From NCBI GenBank assembly GCA_963781495.1, contig CAWAFX010000003.1, positions 124,001 to 188,000 on the forward strand: a stretch of DNA of 64,000 bases. Direction: 5' to 3'. Within the stretch, counting starts at the first letter, position 1. Each line of letters starts with the position of its first letter. The stretch comes from Mayfieldus sp963781495 (GTDB lineage: Bacteria > Actinomycetota > Thermoleophilia > Solirubrobacterales > 70-9). Positions 23,966 through 32,324 of the stretch are shown here, one piece after another. The position numbers and the translations under genes are program-made. Below the pieces are notes generated by a model. It searched no databases, was not told where the DNA came from, and saw nothing but the letters and a program-made list of their open reading frames with translations.

Positions 23966-26488
23966 ATGTCGAGGCGGCGAAAGCGCCGGAGACGACCCGC
24001 GCCGCGGCGCGGGCGTTCGCCTGCCCGCGGACGCGCCCCGAGTTCCCGCAAGCCGGCCCGAAAGCCCGCCCGCCAGGCGCCGCGGCTGAGCCGCGAGCAA
24101 CTGGAGAAGCTCGAGCAGCGCCAGCTCGACGTGATCGGGCTCATCCTGATCGCCGTCGGCGTCTATCTGACCTTCGTCCTCTATCTCGGCTGGGACGGCG
24201 GCCGTGTCGGCTCTGGGGCCAAGGACGGGCTCACCTACATGTTCGGCAAGGTCGCCTTCGTCGCGCCACTGGCCTTCTTCGGCGCCGGCGCGACCCTGAT
24301 CCTGAAGCCGTTCCTGCCCGCCGTGCGGCCGCTGCGGACCGGCGGAATCTGCATCATCGCCGGGCTCCTGCTCGCCTTCGCGGCACAGACCGCCGGCCTC
24401 GGACCCGAGCACCCGGTCCGCCATGGCTACTTCGATCCGGCCTGGTTCCCGCACCACGGCGGGCTGGCCGGCGAGTCGCTGTACTGGGCCACCTCGACCC
24501 TCTTCCAGCGCGTCGGCGCCCACATCGCCGCCGTTCTTCTGCTCGCCGCCGGGGGGCTGCTTCTGACCGGCACCTCGATCGCCGCCTTCCTCAGCTCGAC
24601 CGGAAAGGCGATCACCAAGGCCCGCACCAGCAGTGCCGAGATGGCGCGCACGGTCGCCCAGACCGCCTGGCAGAAGGACGACGACTTCGCGGCGATGGAG
24701 ACCCGAGCCGCCGCAACCGACGTGATGAGCGACTTCCCCGACTCCGACGAGGAGACGGTGCGGGTGATCGAGTTCGACCACGATCCCGAGCCCGAGCCCG
24801 AGGCCCCCGACTCCGAGGCGCCGACCGGCGAGCTGGAGGCGGCCTCCGGCTTCGAGCCCGACGAGGACGAGGAGGAAGAGGAGGTCGAGGTGGTCGAGGC
24901 CGAGAACGGCGACGTGCTGCCGGCGCCGGCGCCCGAGAAGGAGGTTGCCCGTACCCCGATGGGCGAGAAGCGCGGCGTCACCGAATCGGAGGAGATCTCC
25001 TACGTGCCGCCGCCGGCGAAGGTGCTCGAGAAGGGCAAGAGCGACAAGGGGCCGGACCCTCGCGAGCACGAGATCATCGGCACCAAGCTGGTCGAGACCC
25101 TGGGCCATTTCGGCGTCGAGGCGAAGCTGGTCGGGATCGTCAGCGGACCCCACGTCTCCCGCTACGAGCTGCGCCTGGCGCCGGGAACCAAGGTCAAGAA
25201 GGTGACCGAGCTCTCCAACGACCTCGCCTACGCGCTGGCCTCGACCGACATCCGCATCCTCGCCCCGATTCCGGGCAAGCAGGCGGTGGGAGTCGAGGTG
25301 CCCAACTCGCGCCGCCGCCTGGTGCGGCTCGGCGACATCTACCAGCAGCGCCCGGCGAAGGCCTCGCCGCTGGTCGGTTGGCTGGGCAAGGACATCGCCG
25401 GCCACGCCGTCTGGACCGACCTGCAGAAGATGCCGCACGTGCTGGTCGCCGGCACGACCGGCTCGGGCAAGTCGGGCTGCATCAACGCGATCCTGACCTC
25501 GATCCTGATGGGCGCCTCGCCGAACGAGGTGCGGATGGTGCTCGTCGACCCGAAGCAGGTCGAGCTCAACCACTACGAGAACATCCCCCACCTGCTGACC
25601 CCGATGGTGACCTCGCCGCGGCTGGCCGCGAACGTGCTCGCCAACCTGATCGGCGAGATGGAGAGCCGCTACGGGATCATGGCCGAGGCCCGCTGCCGCA
25701 ATCTCGGCGAGCTCAACAAGGCCCGCAAGCGGCTCGGCGAGCCGCCGCTGCCGCACGTTCTCTGCGTGATCGACGAGCTCGCCGACCTGATGATGGTCGC
25801 CCCGGCCGAGGTCGAGGACTCGATCATCCGCCTGGCGCAGAAGTCGCGCGCCACCGGGATCCACCTCGTGCTGGCGACCCAGCGGCCCTCGACCGACATC
25901 ATCACCGGCACGATCAAGGTCAACATCCCGGCCCGGATCGCCTTCGCGGTCTCCTCGCAGACCGACTCGCGGGTGATCCTCGACCAGGGTGGGGCCGAGG
26001 CGCTGCTGGGCCAGGGGGACATGCTCTTCCGCGGCGCCGGGACCTCGAAGCTGCAGCGGATCCAGGGGGCCTTCGTGACCGAGGAGGAAATCGCGCGGGT
26101 AACCAAGCACTGGTCCAAGCAGGGCGAGCCCGAGTTCTCCCAGCAGCTGCTGGAAGCACGCTCAGAGCCCGACGAGGAAGGCGACGGGGGCGATTTCGAC
26201 CCCGACCAGGACGACCTGCTCGACGACGCGATCCACATGGTGGTGCAGACCCAGACCGCATCGGTCTCGATGCTGCAGCGACGCCTGCGGGTCGGCTACA
26301 CGCGGGCCGGGCGCCTGATCGACATGCTCGAGCGCCGCGGCGTGATCTCCGGCTATGAGGGCTCCAAGCCCCGCCAGGTGCTGGTCACAGAGGCAGACCT
26401 CTCGCGGGTGCTGAGCGGCGCCCCGGAACCCGTTTCCGAGCCCGAGGCCGAGGCCGAGCCGGTCAGCAGCGGCAACGATCCCGCCTGA
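23966..26488 (+). CDS. ftsK: DNA translocase FtsK/SpoIIIE
   Basis: Septal DNA pump for chromosome segregation. 840 residues. A very basic N-terminal stretch (about 40 residues, mostly Arg/Pro/Lys) precedes four membrane segments between about residues 60 and 220. An acidic linker (DEDEEEEEVEVVEAENGD) leads to the motor. Alpha/beta motor: Walker A AGTTGSGKSGCINAIL, Walker B VLCVIDELADLMM and ATQRPSTDIITGTIKVNIPARIAF. Gamma winged helix at the end: SVSMLQRRLRVGYTRAGRLIDMLERRGVI. ATG 23966 is chosen because the earlier part of the frame is unlike FtsK. It follows the divergent two-component operon; the promoter is not obvious. Confidence 0.95.
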   Translation: MSRRRKRRRRPAPRRGRSPARGRAPSSRKPARKPARQAPRLSREQLEKLEQRQLDVIGLILIAVGVYLTFVLYLGWDGGRVGSGAKDGLTYMFGKVAFVAPLAFFGAGATLILKPFLPAVRPLRTGGICIIAGLLLAFAAQTAGLGPEHPVRHGYFDPAWFPHHGGLAGESLYWATSTLFQRVGAHIAAVLLLAAGGLLLTGTSIAAFLSSTGKAITKARTSSAEMARTVAQTAWQKDDDFAAMETRAAATDVMSDFPDSDEETVRVIEFDHDPEPEPEAPDSEAPTGELEAASGFEPDEDEEEEEVEVVEAENGDVLPAPAPEKEVARTPMGEKRGVTESEEISYVPPPAKVLEKGKSDKGPDPREHEIIGTKLVETLGHFGVEAKLVGIVSGPHVSRYELRLAPGTKVKKVTELSNDLAYALASTDIRILAPIPGKQAVGVEVPNSRRRLVRLGDIYQQRPAKASPLVGWLGKDIAGHAVWTDLQKMPHVLVAGTTGSGKSGCINAILTSILMGASPNEVRMVLVDPKQVELNHYENIPHLLTPMVTSPRLAANVLANLIGEMESRYGIMAEARCRNLGELNKARKRLGEPPLPHVLCVIDELADLMMVAPAEVEDSIIRLAQKSRATGIHLVLATQRPSTDIITGTIKVNIPARIAFAVSSQTDSRVILDQGGAEALLGQGDMLFRGAGTSKLQRIQGAFVTEEEIARVTKHWSKQGEPEFSQQLLEARSEPDEEGDGGDFDPDQDDLLDDAIHMVVQTQTASVSMLQRRLRVGYTRAGRLIDMLERRGVISGYEGSKPRQVLVTEADLSRVLSGAPEPVSEPEAEAEPVSSGNDPA

Positions 26489-26529
26489 GCTGAACACAAT
26501 CTGGCCCATTTCCGGCCCCGGCGGTAGGT

Positions 26530-26535
26530 GACAAT
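26530..26535 (+). promoter_or_regulatory. -10-like GACAAT of the RodZ-like gene
   Basis: Ends 6 nt before GTG 26542. The first base deviates from TANNNT but the position fits the leaderless pattern. Confidence 0.35.
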
Positions 26536-26541
26536 AGGGGC

Positions 26542-27300
26542 GTGGAGACCGAAATCGGCAAGACCCTGCGCGAAGCGCGGATCCGCCACCACACCGATCT
26601 GATCGAGATCGAGGAGAAGACGAAGATCCGGGTCCGCTACCTGCGGGCGCTGGAGAACGAGGAGTGGGACGTCCTCCCGGGCCCCACCTATACGCGCAGC
26701 TTCATCCGCACCTACGCCACCTTCCTCGGCCTCGACGGCGAGCGGCTGGCCGATGACTTCCGCCGCCTCGAGGAGGATCAGCTGCCCGAGCCCGGCGGGC
26801 GCGAGCCACGGCCGCTGCCCCAGCGCCCGGTCCGGATCGGCGACGGGCCCCGAATACCCGGGGTCGCGATCGCGGCGGGGGCGGCGGTTGTGCTGATTGG
26901 GGCGCTCTTCCTGCTCGGGATAAGCGTCGGCGGGGACAACGGCAAGCCGGCCAAGCAGACCACCCACAAGGGCGGGGGGAAGGCGCAGGGCAAGGGGGGC
27001 GGCGCGGCCAAGCGCAAGCCCGGGGTCTCGATCAAGCTCACGGCGACCTCCGAGGTCTGGGTCTGCGCGCTGGCCGCCGATGGCACCCGGGTCGTGGACG
27101 GCCAGATCCTCCAAGCCGGGGCCAGCCAGGGGCCGTTTCACTCCGGCAGCTTTCAGCTCGCCTTCGGCAACGGGGGCGTCGATCTGAGCGTCAACGGCAA
27201 GCCGTTCAAGGTCCAGGACACGCCAAGCCCGGTCGGCTACACGGTGACCCCGCAGGGGACCCATCTGCTGCAGCCTGGAAGCAGGCCGGACTGCACGTGA
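26542..27300 (+). CDS. RodZ-like helix-turn-helix membrane protein
   Basis: 252 residues. N-terminal HTH_25 domain (GKTLREARIRHHTDLIEIEEKTKIRVRYLRALENEEWDVLPG, then YTRSFIRTYATFLGLD). A Pro-rich juxtamembrane stretch precedes one membrane helix (VAIAAGAAVVLIGALFLLGI). A Gly/Lys-rich linker and a C-terminal DUF4115-like beta domain follow. RodZ links MreB to wall synthesis, although in ftsK-cinA neighbourhoods of actinobacteria the protein may serve elsewhere. The stop overlaps the GTG of cinA (GTGA). Confidence 0.88.
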   Translation: METEIGKTLREARIRHHTDLIEIEEKTKIRVRYLRALENEEWDVLPGPTYTRSFIRTYATFLGLDGERLADDFRRLEEDQLPEPGGREPRPLPQRPVRIGDGPRIPGVAIAAGAAVVLIGALFLLGISVGGDNGKPAKQTTHKGGGKAQGKGGGAAKRKPGVSIKLTATSEVWVCALAADGTRVVDGQILQAGASQGPFHSGSFQLAFGNGGVDLSVNGKPFKVQDTPSPVGYTVTPQGTHLLQPGSRPDCT

Positions 27301-28587
27301 GTGCCGTTGGCGGCAACGTGCGGGCAGGGATCGTCGTCACCGGCAACGAGGTCCTCAACGGCCGCATCCAGGACTCCAACGGGCCCTGGATCTCCGAGCG
27401 GCTGGCCGACCTCGGGGTCGAGGTGACCAACATCCTCGTCGTCGCCGACCGCCCCGACGACCTCGAGGCAGCCCTGCGCTTCATGGACTCCCAGGGCCTG
27501 GACCTGGTCGTCACCTCGGGCGGGCTGGGACCGACGGCGGACGACCTCACCGCCGAGGTGGTCGCCCGCTTCGCCGGTCGCGAGATGGTGCTCGACGAGA
27601 GCATGGAAGAGAAGATCGCCCGCATCCTGCGCGACTTCGCGCGGCGGCTGCGGCTCGACGAGGAGGCGCTGCGGGCGGCGAACCGAAAGCAGGCGATGGT
27701 TCCCGAGGGGGCGACGACGATCGACCCCGCCGGCACCGCGCCCGGGCTCGTCGTCCCGGCGCAGCGTCTGACCGTGATCGTCCTCCCGGGCCCGCCGCGC
27801 GAGCTGCAGGCGATGTGGCCGGCGGCGATCGGATCCGACGCCGCCCAGGCGGCGCTCGACGGCGCGACGCCGTTTCAGGGCTACACCCTGCGGATGATGG
27901 GGATCCCCGAGTCGGAGATCGCCAAGAGCCTGCGCGAGATCGAGGCCGAGACCGACCTGGCGCCGCTCGAGGTCACGACCTGCCTGCGCCGGGGTGAGAT
28001 CGAGGTCGACGTCCGCTACCGGCCGGGGGCCGAGAAGGCGGCCGACGCGGTCCGCGCCGGGCTCGCCGAGCGCCACGACCGCTATCTGTTCAGCCAGGAC
28101 GGGACGACGGTCGACGAGCAGGTCGCCGAGCTTCTGAAGGGCCACCGACTGGGGCTGGCGGAGTCCTGCTCGGGCGGCCTGCTGGCGGCGCGGATCACCA
28201 ACCTTCCCGGCGCCTCTGCCTACATGGCCGGCAGCGTCGTCGCCTATGCGAACGAGGCCAAGGTGCAGCTTCTGGGCGTCGACCCGGAGCTGATCGAAAA
28301 GCACGGCGCCGTCTCGCCCGAGGTCGCCGAGGCGATGGCGCGCGGGGCGCTGGAGCGCTTCGAGGCCGACGTCGCGGTCTCGGTGACCGGGATCGCCGGG
28401 CCCGACGGCGGTAGCAAGGAGAAGCCGGTCGGCTATGTCTGCTTCTACGCGGTCACCTCCGGCGGCGCCGGCCTCGCCCGCGACCCGGTGATACCGGGCG
28501 ACCGGGCCGACATCCGCGAGCGCTCGGCGCTTGGTCGGCATGCACATGCTGCGGATCCTGCTCAGCGGCCAGGAGGCGCCCCTTTGA
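27297..28587 (+). CDS. cinA: CinA family nicotinamide-nucleotide amidohydrolase, frame broken near the C-terminus
   Basis: N-terminal MoaB/COG1058 domain (AGIVVTGNEVLNGRIQDSNG, TSGGLGPTADDLTAEVV, LPGPPRELQAM) and C-terminal PncC deamidase domain (LGLAESCSGGLLAARITNLPGAS, VSVTGIAGPDGGSKEKPVGYVC). The frame runs on into the next gene, giving an apparent fusion. From about 28530 a shift of +1 yields LVGMHMLRILLSGQEAPL and a TGA at 28585-28587, the expected CinA end. One extra T at 28531-28532 (GCGCTTGGTC) explains this. The TGA then overlaps the TTG of the next gene as TTGA, the usual junction here. Either a real mutation or a sequence error. Confidence 0.88.
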
Positions 28588-29699
28588 GCGAAATCGAGAC
28601 CTTCGAGGTCTCGATTCCCGAGGGGACCTTCGACGACCTCCGCCGTCGCCTCGAGGAGACACGCTGGGCGCCGCAACCGCGCCAGGGCTGGGAGCTGGGG
28701 GTCGAATCCGGCTACCTGCGCGAGCTCTGCGCCCACTGGGCGAACGACTACGACCCCGGGCGCCTGGCCGGGCGCATGAACCGGTTCGGGAACCTGCGCC
28801 GGCGCGGGCTGCACGCGATCCACGAGCCCGGCGGCGATGCGCTGCCGCTGCTGCTCCTGCACGGCTGGCCGGGCGGCCCGATCGAGTACCTGGAGCTGAT
28901 CCCGCGCCTGCTCGAGGCGGGGCACGAGATCGCGGCGCCCTCGATGCCCGGCTACGGGTGGTCCGACGATCCAGGCGAGCCGCTCAACATCGCCGCCGTC
29001 GCGGCCCGCCTGCGCGAGCTGGTCGAGGACGGGCTGGGCTGGGAGCGCTACGGGGTCGTCGGCGGCGACTGGGGCGCACCGATCGCGGCCCGGATCGCCT
29101 TCGACTCGCCGCAGCGGGTGGCGGCGCTCTACGTCTTCACCCCCGGGACGCTGCCGCCGGCGGCGCAGCTGGCCGAGCCGCCGCTCGACGCCGCTGAGCA
29201 GGCCTTCATCGAGGAGGGCTTGCGCTGGCGCCGCCGCCACGGCCACCACATGCTGATCCAGTCCACGGTCCCCGACATCCTCTCGACCGGCCTGAACGAC
29301 TCCCCGGCCGGCCTCGCCGCCTATCTGCTGGAGAAGTACCGGCGTTGGAGCGACTGCGACGGGGAGGTCGAGCGCCGTTTCTCGAAGGACGAGCTCTGCG
29401 ACTACCTGACGATGTACTGGGCGACCGGCACGATCGCCTCTTCGATGCGCCTCTACTGGGGCGAGCGCGCCGACCGCTGGCGGCCGGGCGAGGGCGAGAC
29501 GATCGCCGTCCCGGCGGCAGCAGGCGTCTTTCCGGGCGAGATCGTCAACCCGCCGCGCCAGTGGACCGCGCGGCTGCTGACCGACCTGCGCAGCTGGACC
29601 GAGATGCCGCGCGGCGGCCACTTCGCCGCCCACGAGGAACCCGAGCTACTGGCCGACGATCTGCTCGGGTTCCTCGGCGGGCTGGAGGAGGCGCGCTAG
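28584..29699 (+). CDS. EHN-type epoxide hydrolase / alpha-beta hydrolase
   Basis: 371 residues from TTG 28584. The N-terminal EHN domain is clear (FEVSIPEGTFDDLRRRLEETRW, then the lid region to RRGLHAIHEPGG). Alpha/beta-hydrolase core: LLLLHGWPGGPIEYLELIPRLLEAG (HGWPG oxyanion motif), GYGWSDDPGEP and GVVGGDWGAPIAARIA, with Asp as nucleophile in GGDWG. The C-terminal catalytic His is in RGGHFAAHEEPE. Microsomal-type epoxide hydrolases open epoxides with water; the natural substrate is unknown. First gene of an accessory block between cinA and thpR. It shares its stop (CTAG) with the convergent gene. Confidence 0.88.
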   Translation: MSEIETFEVSIPEGTFDDLRRRLEETRWAPQPRQGWELGVESGYLRELCAHWANDYDPGRLAGRMNRFGNLRRRGLHAIHEPGGDALPLLLLHGWPGGPIEYLELIPRLLEAGHEIAAPSMPGYGWSDDPGEPLNIAAVAARLRELVEDGLGWERYGVVGGDWGAPIAARIAFDSPQRVAALYVFTPGTLPPAAQLAEPPLDAAEQAFIEEGLRWRRRHGHHMLIQSTVPDILSTGLNDSPAGLAAYLLEKYRRWSDCDGEVERRFSKDELCDYLTMYWATGTIASSMRLYWGERADRWRPGEGETIAVPAAAGVFPGEIVNPPRQWTARLLTDLRSWTEMPRGGHFAAHEEPELLADDLLGFLGGLEEAR

Positions 29700-30262
29700 G
29701 CCGCCTTCTCGTAGGTGAGGATGAGGATTCCCGAATCCAGCGCCTTCGAATCGGTCAACTTCAGGTCGCTGCGGTCGAGCCCGCCCTCGAAGAGGCGCTT
29801 GCCACTGCCGAGCACGGTCGGGAAGACCATCAGCCGGTACTCGTCGACCAGGTCGGCCTTGGCCAGCGCCTGCACCAGCTGGGCGCTGCCAGCGATCAGG
29901 ATCTCGCCGTCGACTTCGTCCTTGAGCTTCGGGACCTCGTCGATGCTGCGCAGGATCGTCGAGTTGTTCCAGTCCGCCTCTTGCAGCGTCGTCGAGACGA
30001 CGTACTTGGGCATGCCGTTCATCTTCTCGGCGAAGCCAGCCTCGTCCTGCATCTTTGGCCAGGCCGCGGCGAAGCCCTCGTAGGTGACCCGACCGAGCAG
30101 CTGCGCCTCGGCGTTCTTCAGCTCGTCCATCTTGAACTTGTCGCCCTCCGGGCCGCGATCGAATTCGAACGTCCAGCCGCCGTGCTCGAAGTTCTCCGAG
30201 CCCCCCGGGTCCTCCATCACACCGTCGAGTGAAACGAATTCTGTGACGACAACCTTTCCCAT
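29696..30262 (-). CDS. Dihydrofolate reductase family protein (YyaP-like)
   Basis: 188 residues: KVVVTEFVSLDGVMEDPGG at the N-terminus, AQLLGRVTYEGFAAAWP, MPKYVVSTTLQEADWNNSTIL, EILIAGSAQLVQALAKADLVDEYRLMVFPTVLGSGKRLF. Well-known soluble family of likely NADPH-binding reductases of undefined substrate. An SD-like GGAGG lies 9-13 nt before the ATG. Composition (many Lys, Asn, Thr) looks less GC-biased than neighbours, which may indicate recent acquisition. Shares CTAG with the preceding convergent gene. Confidence 0.9.
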   Translation of the reverse strand: MGKVVVTEFVSLDGVMEDPGGSENFEHGGWTFEFDRGPEGDKFKMDELKNAEAQLLGRVTYEGFAAAWPKMQDEAGFAEKMNGMPKYVVSTTLQEADWNNSTILRSIDEVPKLKDEVDGEILIAGSAQLVQALAKADLVDEYRLMVFPTVLGSGKRLFEGGLDRSDLKLTDSKALDSGILILTYEKAA

Positions 30263-30391
30263 CTCATGCCTCCATTCGTTGGACTCACCGAGAAAGACCG
30301 GGGGGGCGCCAGAAACTAATCGGGTAAGAGCAGGCGCTTAGGGGGACACCAACTTGCTCAAGATCGCCCAAGCAGCACCGATAACTCCTTC
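30263..30391. other. 129-base divergent intergenic region
   Basis: Noticeably less GC-rich than the surroundings; contains the SD of the minus-strand gene. No clear plus-strand promoter or repeat was seen. Confidence 0.4.
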
Positions 30392-30637
30392 ATGCTGTTT
30401 CTTCCGATCCTGGTTGTGGTCGCCTGTGTAGTGGTTATCGGATGCCTCAAGGGGCGTTATGCCCTGAGCATCGTCGGGCTTTGTGTTCTGATGGGAATTC
30501 CCGCTGTTCTAGCTGCACTTCGGCTGGCCAGAACCGACTCATGGTGGGCGAAGCGCTTCTACCAAGACGAGCAGATGCAGCGATCTGCTCATCGGTATCC
30601 GGGCAATAGCAGTCTCAACGACGCGTTTACGCTCTAG
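30392..30637 (+). CDS. Small membrane protein of unknown function
   Basis: 81 residues. Two adjacent hydrophobic segments (LFLPILVVVACVVVIGCL and ALSIVGLCVLMGIPAVLAAL) are separated by a short KGRY turn. A cytosolic-looking tail (ARTDSWWAKRFYQDEQMQRSAHR) follows. Predicted two-helix hairpin in the inner membrane. The DSWW-x-(K/R)-RFY tail looks conserved-like, which supports a real gene, but I cannot name the family. No SD or clear promoter upstream. Lower GC than the core genes. Confidence 0.6.
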   Translation: MLFLPILVVVACVVVIGCLKGRYALSIVGLCVLMGIPAVLAALRLARTDSWWAKRFYQDEQMQRSAHRYPGNSSLNDAFTL

Positions 30638-30726
30638 TACCACTGCGTCATAAGCATTTGCCAAGGCAGAGCGTTCGCATGATCAGCCTGTTTCCGAGCT
30701 AGGTAACCGACCGCTCGTTTCAGCTG

Positions 30727-31626
30727 TCAGCTGAGGAACGCCAGCGCCCGCCGTGCGACCAGCTCGGGCTTCTCGTCGACGATGAAGTGGCCGGCGTCGG
30801 GGACCAGCTCGAGCTCCATCTCGTCGGCGTGCGGCTCGAAACCGGGCAGGAGCTGGGGCGAGACGTAGCGGTCCTGCTCGCCGAAGAGCAGCAGCGTCGG
30901 CACGCTGAGGCGGCCGGAGACGGTGCCGCGCCCGCGCACGCCGGAGAGAAAGATGCGCATGTAGTAGCGGTAGAGCCGGTTCACGGCCTCGGCGCGGGCG
31001 GGGTCGCGGAAGCGCGAGAGATAGCCCTCGAGGTCGGACTCGCTGAAGGGAGCACCGACGTTGCCGCGCCCGAGCACGCTGGCCGTCGGCTGGCCGCGTT
31101 CGAGCAGCCGCGGTCCCAGCACCGGCGCCGCCAGGGCCGCCGCGTACCAGCTGCGCCAGCTCTCCAGCAGCAGCCGTGGCTTGACCCGCGGCCAGGGATG
31201 GGGCGAGTTGCAGACGACCATCCTCTCGATCCGGTCGCTGTGCTCGATTCCGAGCAGAAACGCGGTCCAGCCGCCCCAATCGTGTCCGATCACGCTCGCG
31301 GTCTCGATCTCCAGAGCGTCGAGCAGGGCGATCTGGTCGGCGGCGAAGGTCGGGCCGTCGTAGCCGTGACCTGGCGCCTCGGTCCAGCCGAAGCCGCGCA
31401 GGTCGGGGGCGATGAGGCGGAAGCTGGGGGCGAGTCGCTCGATCACGTGCCGCCACATGAACCAGTGCTGGGGCCAGCCGTGAAGGAGCAGGACCGGCGG
31501 CCCCTCGCCGGCCTCGGCGACGTGGACGTGGAGCCCGTCGGCGTCGACGAAGCGGTGCATGATCCCCTCGACCTCCGGCAGGTCGAAGGCGGTGTCGGAA
31601 GCGGGCGCAGTCGAGGGCGGGCTCAT
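30727..31626 (-). CDS. Alpha/beta hydrolase of the epoxide hydrolase / haloalkane dehalogenase type
   Basis: 299 residues from ATG 31626. HGWPQHWFMWRHVIERL (oxyanion), LRGFGWTEAPGHGYDG, and the nucleophile elbow GHDWGGWTAFLLG with Asp as nucleophile, as in epoxide hydrolases and dehalogenases. Acid in LLFGEQDRYVSP and His in DAGHFIVDEKPELV. The cap domain holds MRIFLSGVRGRG. Substrate cannot be told from the sequence. Divergent from thpR. Confidence 0.87.
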   Translation of the reverse strand: MSPPSTAPASDTAFDLPEVEGIMHRFVDADGLHVHVAEAGEGPPVLLLHGWPQHWFMWRHVIERLAPSFRLIAPDLRGFGWTEAPGHGYDGPTFAADQIALLDALEIETASVIGHDWGGWTAFLLGIEHSDRIERMVVCNSPHPWPRVKPRLLLESWRSWYAAALAAPVLGPRLLERGQPTASVLGRGNVGAPFSESDLEGYLSRFRDPARAEAVNRLYRYYMRIFLSGVRGRGTVSGRLSVPTLLLFGEQDRYVSPQLLPGFEPHADEMELELVPDAGHFIVDEKPELVARRALAFLS

Positions 31627-31636
31627 CGCGAATTCG

Positions 31637-31642
31637 AGTCTA
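31637..31642 (-). promoter_or_regulatory. -10-like TAGACT upstream of the alpha/beta hydrolase
   Basis: Minus strand, 10 nt before the ATG at 31626; leader of about 3 nt predicted. Confidence 0.35.
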
Positions 31643-31694
31643 TGTCGTGTTGCATTTGGCGCAATCCCCGGGTGCGCTGCGCCGGTTGGCCCCT

Positions 31695-31700
31695 TAGCGT
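31695..31700 (+). promoter_or_regulatory. -10 hexamer TAGCGT of thpR
   Basis: Ends 8 nt before the ATG at 31709; near-leaderless transcript predicted for thpR-recA. Confidence 0.4.
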
Positions 31701-31708
31701 GGGGGTCG

Positions 31709-32311
31709 ATGGCGAAGGAGCGGCTGAAGTCCCCGCGGGCGCGGCTGTTCGTCGCGCTCGACCTGCCGGGGGAGGTCCGCGGCGCGATCGTCGACTGGCA
31801 GCGGGCGGAGCTGCGCGATGAGGCTCTGCGCCCGGTCGGGGCCCAGAACCTGCACATCACGCTCGCCTTTCTCGGCTATCTGCCCGAGAAGGCGATTGCC
31901 TCGGTCGCCGAGGTCGTACACGGGATGGAGGCGACGGCGCCGCGGATCGAGCTGGCGCCGGAGCCGGTCGCAAAGCCGAAGGGCCGGCCGCGCATCATCG
32001 CCCTCGAGGCCCACTCTCCGGCGACCGTGGAGATGCAGGCGCAGCTGCAGGACGAGCTCGTCGCGCGGAGGCTCTACGAGCCGGAGAAGCGCCCCTTCTG
32101 GCCCCACCTGACGGTCGCCAGGGTGCGGCCCGAGAGGCGGGGCTCGAAGCGCCCGGCGCGGATCGAGCGGCCGCCGGGGGGACTGCCGGAAGCGCTCTGT
32201 GAAGCCTTTCGTGGCGTCCGAATCACGCTTTACCGTTCGATCCTCAGGCCGCAGGGTGCGGAGTACGTGCCCCTGGCGCAGCTCGAGCTGCCCGCGGCCC
32301 AACCAGATTGA
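31709..32311 (+). CDS. thpR: RNA 2',3'-cyclic phosphodiesterase
   Basis: 2H phosphoesterase that opens 2',3'-cyclic phosphates and 2'-5' linkages in RNA. The two HxT motifs are HITLAFLG and HLTVARV, framed by RLFVALDLPGEVRGAI at the start. 200 residues from ATG 31709. It sits directly upstream of recA, as in other actinobacteria and Firmicutes with cinA-thpR-recA order. The frame overlaps 5' into the hydrolase region but the conserved start is clear. Confidence 0.93.
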   Translation: MAKERLKSPRARLFVALDLPGEVRGAIVDWQRAELRDEALRPVGAQNLHITLAFLGYLPEKAIASVAEVVHGMEATAPRIELAPEPVAKPKGRPRIIALEAHSPATVEMQAQLQDELVARRLYEPEKRPFWPHLTVARVRPERRGSKRPARIERPPGGLPEALCEAFRGVRITLYRSILRPQGAEYVPLAQLELPAAQPD

Positions 32312-32324
32312 GGTGAAAGAAGAG

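Noticed and set aside
27297..29699. Genuine CinA-epoxide hydrolase fusion protein
   Set aside because: A one-base correction restores the CinA end and the usual TTGA overlap with a normal hydrolase start.
31627..32324. LexA/SOS box for recA
   Set aside because: No GAAC-N4-GTTC type palindrome was found upstream of thpR or recA.
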